In this document: one piece after another, positions 1-14,516 of the stretch | Layout of the letters: the number at the start of each line of letters is the position of its first letter | Numbering within the stretch: the first letter of the stretch is position 1 | DNA from: Ophiura sarsii | Lineage: Eukaryota; Echinodermata; Ophiuroidea; Amphilepidida; Ophiuridae | Direction: 5' to 3' | Length of the DNA: 64,000 nucleotides | Assembly: GCA_035610835.1 (NCBI GenBank) | Contig: CM069455.1 | Coordinates: forward strand, 23,230,264 to 23,294,263 | The notes under the pieces: model-generated | The model's database searches: none | What the model was told of the DNA's origin: nothing | What the model saw: the letters and a program-made list of their open reading frames with translations, nothing else | Translations under genes and position numbers: made by a program

Positions 1-3000
1 TCGTCCGTGGCATTGGGGCATCTGGGACAACTTTTGGCATGAGTCTTATATAGTGTATTATTCCTATTCCATTATATTAATATATCAATACAGTATTATT
101 AAATTGATAGTGGATTAGTCCTTTTTCGTCTGTGGCATTTGGGCATCTGGGACAGCTTTTGGCATGAGTCTTATATAGTGTATTATTCCTATTCCAACAT
201 ATTAATATATTAATACAGTATTATATAATTGATAGTGGATTAGTCCTTTTTCGTCTGTGGCATTGGGGCATCTGGGACAACTTTTGGCATGAGTCTTATT
301 TAGTGTGTTATTCCTATTCCATTATATTATTATATCAATACAGTATTATTAAATTGATATTGGATTAGTCCTTTTTCGTCTGTGGCATTGGGGCATCTGG
401 GACAGATTTTGGCATGAGTCTTATATAGTGTATTATTCCTATTCCAACATATTAATATATCAATACAGTATTATATAATTGATAGTGGATTAGTCGTTTT
501 TCGTCTGTGGCATTGGGGCATCTGGGACAACTTTTGGCATGAGTCTTATTTAGTGTGTTATTCCTATTCCATTATATTATTATATCAATACAGTATTATT
601 TAATTGATAGTGGATTAGTCCTTTTTCGTCTGTGGCATTGGGGCATCTGGGACAACTTTTGGCATGAGTCTTATATAGTGTATTATTCCTATTCCAACAT
701 ATTAATATATCAATACAGTATTATATAATTGATAGTGGATTAGTCCTTTTTTGTCTGTGGCATTGGGGCATCTGAGACAACTTTTGGCATGAGTCTTATA
801 TACTGTATTATTCCTATTCCAACATATTAATATATCAATACAGTATTATATAATTGATAGTGGATTAGTCCTTTTTCGTCTGTGGCATTGGGGCATCTGG
901 GACAACTTTTGGCATGAGTCTTATAAAGTGTATTATTCCTATTCCAACATATTGATATATCAATACAGTATTATATAATTGATATTGGATTAGTCCTTTT
1001 TCGTCTGTGGCATTGGGGCATCTGGGACAACTTTTGGCATGAGTCTTATATAGTGTATTATTCCTATTCCATTATATTAATATATCAATACAGTATTATT
1101 TAATTGATAGTGGATTAGTCCTTTTTCGTCTGTGGCATTGGGGCATCTGGGACAACTTTTGGCATTAGTCTTATATAGTGTATTATTCCTATTCCAACAT
1201 ATTAATATATCAATACAGTATTATATAATTGATAGTGGATTAGTCCTTTTTGGTCTGTGGCATTGGGGCATCTGGGACAACTTTTGGCATGAGTCTTATC
1301 TAGTGTGTTATTCCTATTCCATTATATTATTATATCAATACAGTATTATTTAATTGATAGTGGATTAGTCCTTTTTCGTCTGTGGCATTGGGGCATCTGG
1401 GACAACTTTTGGCATGAGTCTTATATAGTGTATTATTCCTATTCCAACATATTAATATATCAATACAGTATTATATAATTGATAGTGGATTAGTCCTTTT
1501 TGGTCTGTGGCATTGGGGCATCTGGTACAACTTTTGGCATGAGTCTTATATAGTGTGTTATTCCTATTCCATTATATTAATATATCAATACAGTATTATT
1601 TAATTGATAGTGGATTAGTCCTTTTTCGTCTGTGGCATTGGGGCATCTGGGACAACTTTTGGCATGAGTCTTATATAGTGTATTATTCCTATTCCATTTT
1701 ATTAATATATCAATACAGCATTATTTAATTGATAGTGGATTAGTCATTTTTCGTCTGTGGCATTGGGGCTTCTGGGACAACTTTTGGCATGAGTCTTATA
1801 TAGTGTATTATTCCTATTCCATTATATTAATATATCAATGCAGTATTATTAAATTGATAGTGGATTAGTCCTTTTTCGTCTGTGGCATTGGGGCATCTGG
1901 GACAACTTTTGGCATGAGTCTTATATAGTGTATTATTCCTATTCCATTATATTAATATATCAATACAGTTTTATTTAATTGATAGTGGATTAGTCCTTTT
2001 TGGTCTGTGGCATTGGGGCATCTGGGACAACTTTTTGCATGAGTCTTATATAGTGTGTTATTCCTATTCCATTATATTATTATATCAATACAGTATTATT
2101 TAATTGATAGTGGATTAGTCCTTTTTCGTTTGTGGCATTGGTGCATCTGGGACAGCTTTTGGCATGAGTCTTATATAGTGTATTATTCCTAATCCATTAT
2201 ATTAATATATCAATACAGTATTATTAAATTGATATTGGATTAGTCCTTTTTCGTCTGTGGCATTGGGGCATCTGGGACAACTTTTGGCATGAGTCTTATA
2301 TAGTGTATTATTCCTATTCCAACATATTAATATATCAATACAGTATTATATATTTGATAGTGGATTAGTCCTTTTTCGTCTGTGGCATTGGGGCATCTGG
2401 GACAACTTTTTGCATGAGTCTTATATAGTGTATTATTCCTAATCCATTATATTAACATATCAATACAGTATTATTTAATTGATAGTGGATTAGTCCTTTT
2501 TCGTCTGTGGCATTGGAGCATCTGGGACAACTTTTGGCATGAGTCTTATATAGTGTATTATTCCTATTCCATTATATTATTATATCAATACAGTATTATT
2601 TAATTGATAGTGGATTAGTCCTTTTTCGTCTGTGGCATTGGGGCATCTGGGACAACTTTTGGCATGAGTCTTATATAGTGTATTATTCCTATTCCATTTT
2701 ATTAATATATCAATACAGTATTATTTAATTGATAGTGGATTAGTCCTTTTTCGTTTGTGGCATTGGTGCATCTGGGACAGCTTTTGGCATGAGTCTTATA
2801 TAGTGTATTATTCCTAATCCATTATATTAATATATCAATACAGTATTATTAAATTGATATTGGATTAGTCCTTTTTCGTCTGTGGCATTGGGCATCTGGG
2901 ACAACTTTTGGCATGAGTCTTATATAGTGTATTATTCCTATTCCAACATATTAATATATCAAGACAGTATTATATATTTGATAGTGGATTAGTCCTTTTT

Positions 3001-6000
3001 CGTCTGTGGCATTGGGGCATCTGGGACAACTTTTTGCATGAGTCTTATATAGTGTATTATTCCTAATCCATTATATTAACATATCAATACAGTATTATTT
3101 AATTGATAGTGGATTAGTCCTTTTTCGTCTGTGGCATTGGGGCATCTGGGACAACTTTTGGCATGAGTCTTATATAGTGTGTTATTCCTATTCCATTATA
3201 TTATTATATCAATACAGTATTATTTAATTGATAGTGGATTAGTCCTTTTTCGTCTGTGGCATTGGGGCATCTGGGACAACTTTTGGCATGAGTCTTATAT
3301 AGTGTATTATTCCTATTCCATTTTATTAATATATCAATACAGCATTATTTAATTGATAGTGGATTAGTCCTTTTTCGTTTGTGGCATTGGTGCATCTGGG
3401 ACAGCTTTTGGCATGAGTCTTATATAGTGTATTATTCCTATTCCAACATATTAATATATCAATACAGTATTATATAATTGATAGCGGATTAGTCCTTTTT
3501 CGTCTGTGGCATTGGGGCATCTGGGACAACTTTTAGCATGAGTCTTATATAGTATATTATTCCTATTCCATCATATTAATATATCAATACAGTATTATTT
3601 AATTGATAGTGGATTAGTCCTTTTTCGTCCGTGGCATTGGGGCATCTGGGACAACTTTTGGCATGAGTCTTATATAGTGTATTATTCCTATTCCATTATA
3701 TTAATATATCAATACAGTATTATTAAATTGATAGTGGATTAGTCCTTTTTCGTCTGTGGCATTGGGGCATCTGGGACAGCTTTTGGCATGAGTCTTATAT
3801 AGTGTATTATTCCTATTCCAACATATTAATATATTAATACAGTATTATATAATTGATAGTGGATTAGTCCTTTTTCGTCTGTGGCATTGGGGCATCTGGG
3901 ACAACTTTTGGCATGAGTCTTATTTAGTGTGTTATTCCTATTCCATTATATTATTATATCAATACAGTATTATTAAATTGATATTGGATTAGTCCTTTTT
4001 CGTCTGTGGCATTGGGGCATCTGGGACAGATTTTGGCATGAGTCTTATATAGTGTATTATTCCTATTCCAACATATTAATATATCAATACAGTATTATAT
4101 AATAGATAGTGGATTAGTCGTTTTTGGTCTGTGGCATTGGGGCATCTGGTACAACTTTTTGCATGAGTCTTATATAGTGTGTTATTCCTATTCCATTATA
4201 TTATTATATCAATACAGTATTATTTAATTGATAGTGGATTAGTCCTTTTTCGTTTGTGGCATTGGTGCATCTGGGACAGCTTTTGGCATGAGTCTTATAT
4301 AGTGTATTATTCCTATTCCAACATATTAATATATCAATACAGTATTATATAATTGATAGCGGATTAGTCCTTTTTCGTCTGTGGCATTGGGGCATCTGGG
4401 ACAACTTTTGGCATGAGTCTTATTTAGTGTGTTATTCCTATTCCATTATATTATTATATCAATACAGTATCATTTAATTGATAGTGGATTAGTCCTTTTT
4501 CGTCTGTGGCATTGGGGCATCTGGGACAACTTTTAGCATGAGTCTTATATAGTATATTATTCCTATTCCATCATATTAATATATCAATACAGTATTATTT
4601 AATTGATAGTGGATTAGTCCTTTTTCGTCCGTGGCATTGGGGCATCTGGGACAACTTTTGGCATGAGTCTTATATAGTGTATTATTCCTATTCCATTATA
4701 TTAATATATCAATACAGTATTATTAAATTGATAGTGGATTAGTCCTTTTTCGTCTGTGGCATTTGGGCATCTGGGACAGCTTTTGGCATGAGTCTTATAT
4801 AGTGTATTATTCCTATTCCAACATATTAATATATTAATACAGTATTATATAATTGATAGTGGATTAGTCCTTTTTCGTCTGTGGCATTGGGGCATCTGGG
4901 ACAACTTTTGGCATGAGTCTTATTTAGTGTGTTATTCCTATTCCATTATATTATTATATCAATACAGTATTATTAAATTGATATTGGATTAGTCCTTTTT
5001 CGTCTGTGGCATTGGGGCATCTGGGACAGATTTTGGCATGAGTCTTATATAGTGTATTATTCCTATTCCAACATATTAATATATCAATACAGTATTATAT
5101 AATTGATAGTGGATTAGTCGTTTTTCGTCTGTGGCATTGGGGCATCTGGGACAACTTTTGGCATGAGTCTTATTTAGTGTGTTATTCCTATTCCATTATA
5201 TTATTATATCAATACAGTATTATTTAATTGATAGTGGATTAGTCCTTTTTCGTCTGTGGCATTGGGGCATCTGGGACAACTTTTGGCATGAGTCTTATAT
5301 AGTGTATTATTCCTATTCCAACATATTAATATATCAATACAGTATTATATAATTGATAGTGGATTAGTCCTTTTTTGTCTGTGGCATTGGGGCATCTGAG
5401 ACAACTTTTGGCATGAGTCTTATATACTGTATTATTCCTATTCCAACATATTAATATATCAATACAGTATTATATAATTGATAGTGGATTAGTCCTTTTT
5501 CGTCTGTGGCATTGGGGCATCTGGGACAACTTTTGGCATGAGTCTTATAAAGTGTATTATTCCTATTCCAACATATTGATATATCAATACAGTATTATAT
5601 AATTGATATTGGATTAGTCCTTTTTCGTCTGTGGCATTGGGGCATCTGGGACAACTTTTGGCATGAGTCTTATATAGTGTATTATTCCTATTCCATTATA
5701 TTAATATATCAATACAGTATTATTTAATTGATAGTGGATTAGTCCTTTTTCGTCTGTGGCATTGGGGCATCTGGGACAACTTTTGGCATTAGTCTTATAT
5801 AGTGTATTATTCCTATTCCAACATATTAATATATCAATACAGTATTATATAATTGATAGTGGATTAGTCCTTTTTGGTCTGTGGCATTGGGGCATCTGGG
5901 ACAACTTTTGGCATGAGTCTTATCTAGTGTGTTATTCCTATTCCATTATATTATTATATCAATACAGTATTATTTAATTGATAGTGGATTAGTCCTTTTT

Positions 6001-9000
6001 CGTCTGTGGCATTGGGGCATCTGGGACAACTTTTGGCATGAGTCTTATATAGTGTATTATTCCTATTCCAACATATTAATATATCAATACAGTATTATAT
6101 AATTGATAGTGGATTAGTCCTTTTTGGTCTGTGGCATTGGGGCATCTGGTACAACTTTTGGCATGAGTCTTATATAGTGTGTTATTCCTATTCCATTATA
6201 TTAATATATCAATACAGTATTATTTAATTGATAGTGGATTAGTCCTTTTTCGTCTGTGGCATTGGGGCATCTGGGACAACTTTTGGCATGAGTCTTATAT
6301 AGTGTATTATTCCTATTCCATTTTATTAATATATCAATACAGCATTATTTAATTGATAGTGGATTAGTCATTTTTCGTCTGTGGCATTGGGGCTTCTGGG
6401 ACAACTTTTGGCATGAGTCTTATATAGTGTATTATTCCTATTCCATTATATTAATATATCAATGCAGTATTATTAAATTGATAGTGGATTAGTCCTTTTT
6501 CGTCTGTGGCATTGGGGCATCTGGGACAACTTTTGGCATGAGTCTTATATAGTGTATTATTCCTATTCCATTATATTAATATATCAATACAGTTTTATTT
6601 AATTGATAGTGGATTAGTCCTTTTTGGTCTGTGGCATTGGGGCATCTGGGACAACTTTTTGCATGAGTCTTATATAGTGTGTTATTCCTATTCCATTATA
6701 TTATTATATCAATACAGTATTATTTAATTGATAGTGGATTAGTCCTTTTTCGTTTGTGGCATTGGTGCATCTGGGACAGCTTTTGGCATGAGTCTTATAT
6801 AGTGTATTATTCCTAATCCATTATATTAATATATCAATACAGTATTATTAAATTGATATTGGATTAGTCCTTTTTCGTCTGTGGCATTGGGGCATCTGGG
6901 ACAACTTTTGGCATGAGTCTTATATAGTGTATTATTCCTATTCCAACATATTAATATATCAATACAGTATTATATATTTGATAGTGGATTAGTCCTTTTT
7001 CGTCTGTGGCATTGGGGCATCTGGGACAACTTTTTGCATGAGTCTTATATAGTGTATTATTCCTAATCCATTATATTAACATATCAATACAGTATTATTT
7101 AATTGATAGTGGATTAGTCCTTTTTCGTCTGTGGCATTGGAGCATCTGGGACAACTTTTGGCATGAGTCTTATATAGTGTATTATTCCTATTCCATTATA
7201 TTATTATATCAATACAGTATTATTTAATTGATAGTGGATTAGTCCTTTTTCGTCTGTGGCATTGGGGCATCTGGGACAACTTTTGGCATGAGTCTTATAT
7301 AGTGTATTATTCCTATTCCATTTTATTAATATATCAATACAGTATTATTTAATTGATAGTGGATTAGTCCTTTTTCGTTTGTGGCATTGGTGCATCTGGG
7401 ACAGCTTTTGGCATGAGTCTTATATAGTGTATTATTCCTAATCCATTATATTAATATATCAATACAGTATTATTAAATTGATATTGGATTAGTCCTTTTT
7501 CGTCTGTGGCATTGGGGCATCTGGGACAACTTTTGGCATGAGTCTTATATAGTGTATTATTCCTATTCCAACATATTAATATATCAAGACAGTATTATAT
7601 ATTTGATAGTGGATTAGTCCTTTTTCGTCTGTGGCATTGGGGCATCTGGGACAACTTTTTGCATGAGTCTTATATAGTGTATTATTCCTAATCCATTATA
7701 TTAACATATCAATACAGTATTATTTAATTGATAGTGGATTAGTCCTTTTTCGTCTGTGGCATTGGGGCATCTGGGACAACTTTTGGCATGAGTCTTATAT
7801 AGTGTGTTATTCCTATTCCATTATATTATTATATCAATACAGTATTATTTAATTGATAGTGGATTAGTCCTTTTTCGTCTGTGGCATTGGGGCATCTGGG
7901 ACAACTTTTGGCATGAGTCTTATATAGTGTATTATTCCTATTCCATTTTATTAATATATCAATACAGCATTATTTAATTGATAGTGGATTAGTCATTTTT
8001 CGTCTGTGGCATTGGGGCTTCTGGGACAACTTTTGGCATGAGTCTTATATAGTGTATTATTCCTATTCCATTATATTAATATATCAATGCAGTATTATTA
8101 AATTGATAGTGGATTAGTCCTTTTTCGTCTGTGGCATTGGGGCATCTGGGACAACTTTTGGCATGAGTCTTATATAGTGTATTATTCCTATTCCATTATA
8201 TTAATATATCAATACAGTTTTATTTAATTGATAGTGGATTAGACCTTTTTGGTCTGTGGCATTGGGGCATCTGGGACAACTTTTTGCATGAGTCTTATAT
8301 AGTGTGTTATTCCTATTCCATTATATTATTATATCAATACAGTATTATTTAATTGATAGTGGATTAGTCCTTTTTCGTTTGTGGCATTGGTGCATCTGGG
8401 ACAGCTTTTGGCATGAGTCTTATATAGTGTATTATTCCTATTCCAACATATTAATATATCAATACAGTATTATATAATTGATAGCGGATTAGTCCTTTTT
8501 CGTCTGTGGCATTGGGGCATCTGGGACAACTTTTGGCATGAGTCTTATTTAGTGTGTTATTCCTATTCCATTATATTATTATATCAATACAGTATCATTT
8601 AATTGATAGTGGATTAGTCCTTTTTCGTCTGTGGCATTGGGGCATCTGGGACAACTTTTAGCATGAGTCTTATATAGTATATTATTCCTATTCCATCATA
8701 TTAATATATCAATACAGTATTATTTAATTGATAGTGGATTAGTCCTTTTTCGTCTGTGGCATTGGGGCATCTGGGACAACTTTTGGCATGAGTCTTATAT
8801 AGTGTATTATTCCTATTCCATTATATTAATATATCAATAAAGTATTATTAAATTGATAGTGGATTAGTCCTTTTTCGTCTGTGGCATTGGGGCATCTGGG
8901 ACAGCTTTTGGCATGAGTCTTATATAGTGTATTATTCCTATTCCAACATATTAATATATTAATACAGTATTATATAATTGATAGTGGATTAGTCCTTTTT

Positions 9001-11355
9001 CGTCTGTGGCATTGGGGCATCTGGGACAACTTTTGGCATGAGTCTTATTTAGTGTGTTATTCCTATTCCATTATATTATTATATCAATACAGTATTATTT
9101 AATTGATAGTGGATTAGTCCTTTTTCGTCTGTGGCATTGGGGCATCTGGGACAACTTTTGGCATGAGTCTTATATAGTGTATTATTCCTATTCCAACATA
9201 TTAATATATCAATACAGTATTATATAATTGATAGTGGATTAGTCCTTTTTTGTCTGTGGCATTGGGGCATCTGAGACAACTTTTGGCATGAGTCTTATAT
9301 AGTGTATTATACCTATTCCAACATATTAATATATCAATACAGTATTATATAATTGATAGTGGATTAGTCCTTTTTCGTCTGTGGCATTGGGGCATCTGGG
9401 ACAACTTTTAGCATGAGTCTTATATAGTATATTATTCCTATTCCATTATATTAATATATCAATACAGTATTATTTAATTGATAGTGGATTAGTCCTTTTT
9501 CGTCTGTGGCATTGGGGCATCTGGGACAACTTTTGGCATGAGTCTTATATAGTGTATTATTCCTATTCCAACATATTAATATATCAATACAGTATTATAT
9601 AATTGATAGTGGATTAGTCCTTTTTTGTCTGTGGCATTGGGGCATCTGAGACAACTTTTGGCATGAGTCTTATATACTGTATTATTCCTATTCCAACATA
9701 TTAATATATTAATACAGTATTATATAATTGATAGTGGATTAGTCCTTTTTCGTCTGTGGCATTGGGGCATCTGGGACAAGTTTTGGCATGAGTCTTATAT
9801 AGTGTATTATTCCTATTCCATTATATTAATATATCAATACAGTATTATTTAATTGATAGTGGATTAGTCCTTTTTCGTCTGTGGCATTGGGGCATCTGGG
9901 ACAACTTTTTGCATGAGTCTTATATAGTGTATTAGTCCTTTTCCATTATATTAATATATCAATACAGTATTATTGAATTGATAGTGGATTAGTCCTTTTT
10001 GGTCTGTGGCATTGGGGCATCTGGGACAACTTTTGGCATGAGTCTTATATAGTGTGTTATTCCTATTCCATTATATTATTATATCAATACAGTATTATTT
10101 AATTGATAGTGGATTAGTCCTTTTTCGTCTGTGGCATTGGGCATCTGGGACAGCTTTTGGCATGAGTCTTATATAGTGTATTATTCCTATTCCAACATAT
10201 TAATATATCAATACAGTATTATATAATTGATAGTGGATTAGTCCTTTTTCGTATGTGGCATTGGGGCATCTGGGACAACTTTTGGCATGAGTCTTATTTA
10301 ATGTGTTATTCCTATTCCATTATATTATTATATCAATACAGTATTATTTAATTGATAGTGGATTAGTCCTTTTTCGTCTGTGGCATTGGGGCATCTGGGA
10401 CAACTTTTGGCATGAGTCTTATATAGTGTATTATTCCTATTCCAACATATTAATATATCAATACAGTATTATATAATTGATAGTGGATTAGTCCTTTTTT
10501 TGTCTGTGGCATTGGGGCATCTGGGACAACTTTTGGCATGAGTCTTATATAGTGTATTATTCCTATTCCATTATATTAATATATCAATACAGTTTTATTT
10601 AATTGAAAGTGGATAAGTCCTTTTTGGTCTGTGGCATTGGGGCATCTGGGACAACTTTTGGCATGAGTCTTATATAGTGTGTTATTCCTATTCCATTATA
10701 TTATTATATCAATACAGTATTATTTAATTGATAGTGGATTAGTCCTTTTTCGTCTGTGGCATTGGGGCATCTGGGACAACTTTTGGCATGAGTCTTATAT
10801 AGTGTATTATTCCTATTCCAACATATTAATATATCAATACAGTATTATATAATTGATAGTGGATTAGTCCTTTTTTGTCTGTGGCATTGGGGCATCTGGG
10901 ACAACTTTTGGCATGAGTCTTATATAGTGTATTATTCCTATTCCAACATATTAATATATCAATACAGTATTATATAATTGATAGTGGATTAGTCCTTTTT
11001 CGTCTGTGGCATTGGGGCATCTGGGACAACTTTTGGCATGAGTCTTATATAGTGTATTATTCCTATTCCACTATAATAATATATCAATACAGTATTATTT
11101 AATTGATAGTGGATTAGTCCTTTTTCGTCTGTGGCATTGGGGCATTTGGGACATGTTTTTGGCATGAGTCTTATATAGTGTATTATTCTTATTCCATTAT
11201 ATTAATATATCAATACAGTATTATTTAATTGATAGTGGATTAGTCCTTTTTGGTCTGTGGCATTGGGGCATTTGGGACATGTTTTCGGATCACTCTTATA
11301 TAGCACATTATTCCTATTCCATTATATTAATATATCAATACAGTTTATTTAATTT
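1..11355 (+). repeat. 125-bp satellite array (array 1)
   Basis: About 90 head-to-tail copies of an AT-rich 125-bp unit; the landmark TGGATTAGTC recurs at 111, 236 and 361. The array runs off the window start. Units differ at a few diagnostic places: AACAT or ATTAT after 'CCTATTCC', TAGTGTATT or TAGTGTGTT, CGTCTG or GGTCTG. This gives interleaved unit types. The last unit (about 11265-11345) is a divergent type with 'GTTTTCGGATCACTC', which is common in the second array at 27757-33835. The period is not a multiple of three, and the hydrophobic open frames in it (for example 1132-1353 and 5756-5977) are by-products of the repeat. Confidence 0.97.
4625..7975 (+). repeat. Higher-order duplication inside satellite array 1
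   Basis: The succession of unit variants here repeats that at about 1-3350, offset by 4624 bp (37 units minus one base), rising to 4625 after a single-G deletion near 2890 in the first copy. Private variants are shared in order, such as 'TCGTCCGTGG' at 1 and 4625 and 'CTTATAAAGTG' near 920 and 5545. The variant block starting at 1 also begins at 3625, so the array contains overlapping block duplications, as unequal exchange would produce. Confidence 0.85.
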
Positions 11356-11690
11356 AACCCCAGATAAGGCCCGCCTTATCCGGGGTTAAGGCGGCAAATG
11401 ACACACTTGTGTGCTGCATTTGTGTATCATATGAGCGTTAACCCCAGATAAGGCGGCCTTATCTGGGGTTTACGATCCTTATCTGGGGATAAGGATCGTT
11501 AACCCCTGATAAGGCTGCCTTATCTGGGGTTTACGATCCTTATCTAGGGATAAGGATCGTTAACCTCAGATAAGGCGCCTTATCCCTAGTTAACGTTCCT
11601 TATCTGGGGATAAGGATCGTTAACCCCAGATAAGGCCCGCCTTATCTGGGGTTTAGGTCCCTTATCTGGGGTTAAGGCGGAAATGACACA
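11356..11690. repeat. Cluster of nested palindromes at the satellite edge
   Basis: Alternating direct and inverted copies of AACCCCAGATAAGG and CCTTATCTGGGGTT, joined by the palindromic spacer GATCCTTATCTGGGGATA and GGATCGTTAAC. At least eight half-sites lie in 335 bp, so each strand can form several stacked hairpins. It begins where satellite array 1 stops. No coding potential. It may be the end of a palindromic DNA transposon or an independent hairpin repeat; the family is not recognised. Confidence 0.85.
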
Positions 11691-12377
11691 CTTATGCTTC
11701 CATAAACGTATTTTGATGGGCGATAACAGTAATCCATAGAATATTTTCAATCAGAAGTCAAAAATATTATGGGAAAGTCGATTTTCAACAGTATGCCATT
11801 ATTTTTTAATATAAAGGTCTTTGACATATTTTCCTTTTATATTTCGTGGCTTTAAGAGCCAATCGATTCTACATGTAGCATGTTGGCATACTGTGAATAG
11901 CATCGGCATGCATCCACAGTTTTAGAATTACATTGTAACCTTTTGTATCTATGATTTCTTGACACGAGATCATTTCACTGCTAGCGACACAAATTATTTA
12001 TTTCTATGGAGATGTGGTGGAGGGGTAATAATAGGCCTTTCTAATAAATGCACATGACGCAAGAATATAAACAATATTGGTGCTTATTGCTAACATGTTA
12101 CTCAAAGAGATCTACGTGTTTCTTTTAAAATAAAATCATGTCATGATAAAATGACATTATTTGTTTTACCTATATCTTATAAAGAAGTCTTTATTAAAAG
12201 TACCATTTAGGTGCGTAATTCAGACAATACTAACCCATTCTTGTTTTCAAACAAACGATACCAATCGTACATTATCGCTCTCTAATATTGCCAAATATGA
12301 GATTAATTGGAACTTTTTTAATGCTGTTACAAGGACTTATATGAATTTAGTACATTATTTGTTTCAATGCTTTAATA
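11691..12377. other. Non-coding AT-rich stretch, nothing recognised
   Basis: No repeat period, RNA gene or convincing reading frame is visible. The short open frame from 12161 has no recognisable domain. Confidence 0.5.
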
Positions 12378-12655
12378 CAATCTTGTTCAAAACCTGTTGG
12401 GACACTATACACGTGCGCATGAAATATCTTCCAAAATGAGTAAAAAGCTGTCAGTTGAAAGTATGATAGTCAAAACTAGTTTATGTAAAGCTGCCATCCC
12501 CACCCCACCCCAATCAATGTTGGGGCTTATATATATAACACAGCCCGTTGCTGGACGATACTTTTATATGGACCAACATTGAGTTTAGGGGGAGGGACCA
12601 CCGTTTCACAGGACATGCAGGAAGTGTCCCAACAGTTTTGAACATGATTGTTGCT
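12378..12655. mobile_element. Small fold-back (MITE-like) element
   Basis: The stretch at 12378-12412, containing TTGTTCAAAACCTGTTGGG, returns in inverse orientation at about 12620-12655 with 'AGTGTCCCAACAGTTTTGAAC'. The arms are about 32 bp with few mismatches and a 210-bp spacer. No target duplication was made out, so the element call is tentative. Confidence 0.5.
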
Positions 12656-12799
12656 GAAATAATCTAATAAAGGAACCGACAATTTTGAATAACGGAATCA
12701 ATCGTAAACTGGAAACCAATGCTTAGCACCAAGCTGCCGAAAACGGTATTCGAAATAATCAGTCCGATATTTACCGATTTACCGAGATAGTGTTGTTGT

Positions 12800-13241
12800 A
12801 TGTTGTATGTATGTATGCGGTGACTGGTGGGGTACGGGAGATAAGGTTTAGGCCTTGGGGTTGATAGTGATAAATGCCACGGGCGGGGCGGGGCAGTAAC
12901 TGGTGGGAGTTGTGTATAATGATGTAAATAATGTGGGTTGGGAGGCAGGGGGTTAATGAAGAAATGTGATATTAAAATTGCGTAACGGGATGGGGCGGTC
13001 ACGATCAGGTGGGATAAAATAGTGTGGTTACTTAAAAGAGTATTAACCATGCCACGTGTGGCGTGGTGGGGCAGGGTGGTGACGGGTGGGGAACGGGAGA
13101 GGGTTAAGGTTTAGGCCTTGGGGTTGAGATATGCCACGGGGCGGGGCTGGGCGGTGACGGGTAAGGGGTTGTGTATAATGATGTAAAGTGAGTTGGGAGG
13201 CAGGGGTTAATGAAGAATTGTGATACTAAATTGCGTACCGG

Positions 13242-13281
<40 letters not shown>

Positions 13282-13335
13282 GATCACGAGGTGGAACAAA
13301 TAGGGTGGTTACTTAAAAAAGTATTAACCATGGGA
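12800..13335. repeat. Tandem pair of about 260-bp G-rich blocks with a poly(G) tract
   Basis: Two blocks share the order 'GGTTTAGGCCTTGGGGTTGA', 'TGCCACGGG', 'TTGTGTATAATGATGTAAA', 'GTTGGGAGGCAGGGG', 'TTAATGAAGAA' and 'GGTTACTTAAAA': one at about 12810-13055, the other at about 13070-13335. The second carries a run of about 40 G near 13240-13280 where the first reads GGGATGGGGCGG. The minus-strand frame at 12664-13050 lies in this simple sequence and is not taken as a gene. Confidence 0.8.
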
Positions 13336-14516
13336 TATAGCTATGTATGCGTTAAAATTAAGATGATGTATTGCCTGGAACTGGGTTGATTCCATTTAAT
13401 TTCAGGTCAGACAAAAAATGTACTCTTAACAATTTCTTGCTTGTGGAATTGATCTCTACCAAATATTTAAGGTTGAATTAAGTTCTGTATACTCCCCCCC
13501 CCCCCCCCCCCCCCCCTTCCCCGTACGGCACGGGGGGTCCAAAAGCTCTAAAATGTCACTAAAGATACATCTCCGGTTCTAGTAATACACGCGTGGAATT
13601 GATCTCTACAATATTTAGGGTTAAATTAAGTTCTGTATACTCCCCCCCCCCCCCCCCTTCTCGGTACGGCACGGGGTATAACATGCTCTAAAATGTCAAT
13701 AAAGATACATCTCCGGTTCTAGTAATACACGCGTGGAATTGATCTCTACCAAATATTTAAGGTTGAATTAAGTTCTGTATACACTCCCCCCCCCCCCCCC
13801 CTTTTCTCGGTACGGCACGGGGTATAACCTGCTCTAAAATGTCACTAAAGATACATCTCCTGTTCTAATACACGCGTGAAATGATCTCTACCAAATATTT
13901 AAGGTTGAATTGAGTTCTGTATACTCCCCCCCCCCCCCCCCCGCCCCCTTCTCCGTACGGCACGGGGTCCAAAAGCTCTAAAATGTCACTAAAGATACAT
14001 CTCCGGTTCTAGTAATACACGCGTGGAATTGATCTCTACCAAATATTTAGGTTGAATTAAGTTCTGTATACTATCCTTCCACGTAAGACACGGGGTCCAA
14101 AAGCTCTAAAATGTCACTAAAGATACATCAACGGTTCTGGTAATACACGCGTGGAATTGATCTCTACTAAACATTTAAGGTTGACTTGTATACTCCCCCC
14201 CCCCCCCCTCTTCTCCGTACGGCAAGGGGTCCAAGAGCTCTAAAATGTCACTAAAGATACATCTCCGGTTCTAGTAATACACGCGTGGAATTGATCTCTA
14301 CCAAATATTTAAGGTTGAATTGTATACCCCCCCTTCTCCTACGGCAAGGGGTCCAAAAGCTCTAAAATGTCACTAAAGATACACCTCCGGTTCTAGTAAT
14401 ACACGCGTGAATTGATCTCTACCAAATATTTAAGGTTGAATTGTATACTCCCCCCCCCCCCCTTCTCCGTACGGCACGGGGTCCAAAAGCTCTAAAATGT
14501 CACTAAAGATACATGT

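Noticed and set aside
1132..1353. Open frame (and its copy at 5756-5977) encoding a hydrophobic 73-residue peptide
   Set aside because: It lies wholly inside the 125-bp satellite; the frame exists because a few variants remove stops, and identical copies reflect block duplication.
12664..13050. 128-residue minus-strand frame rich in proline and leucine
   Set aside because: It sits in a G-rich duplicated block; composition explains it and no domain is visible.
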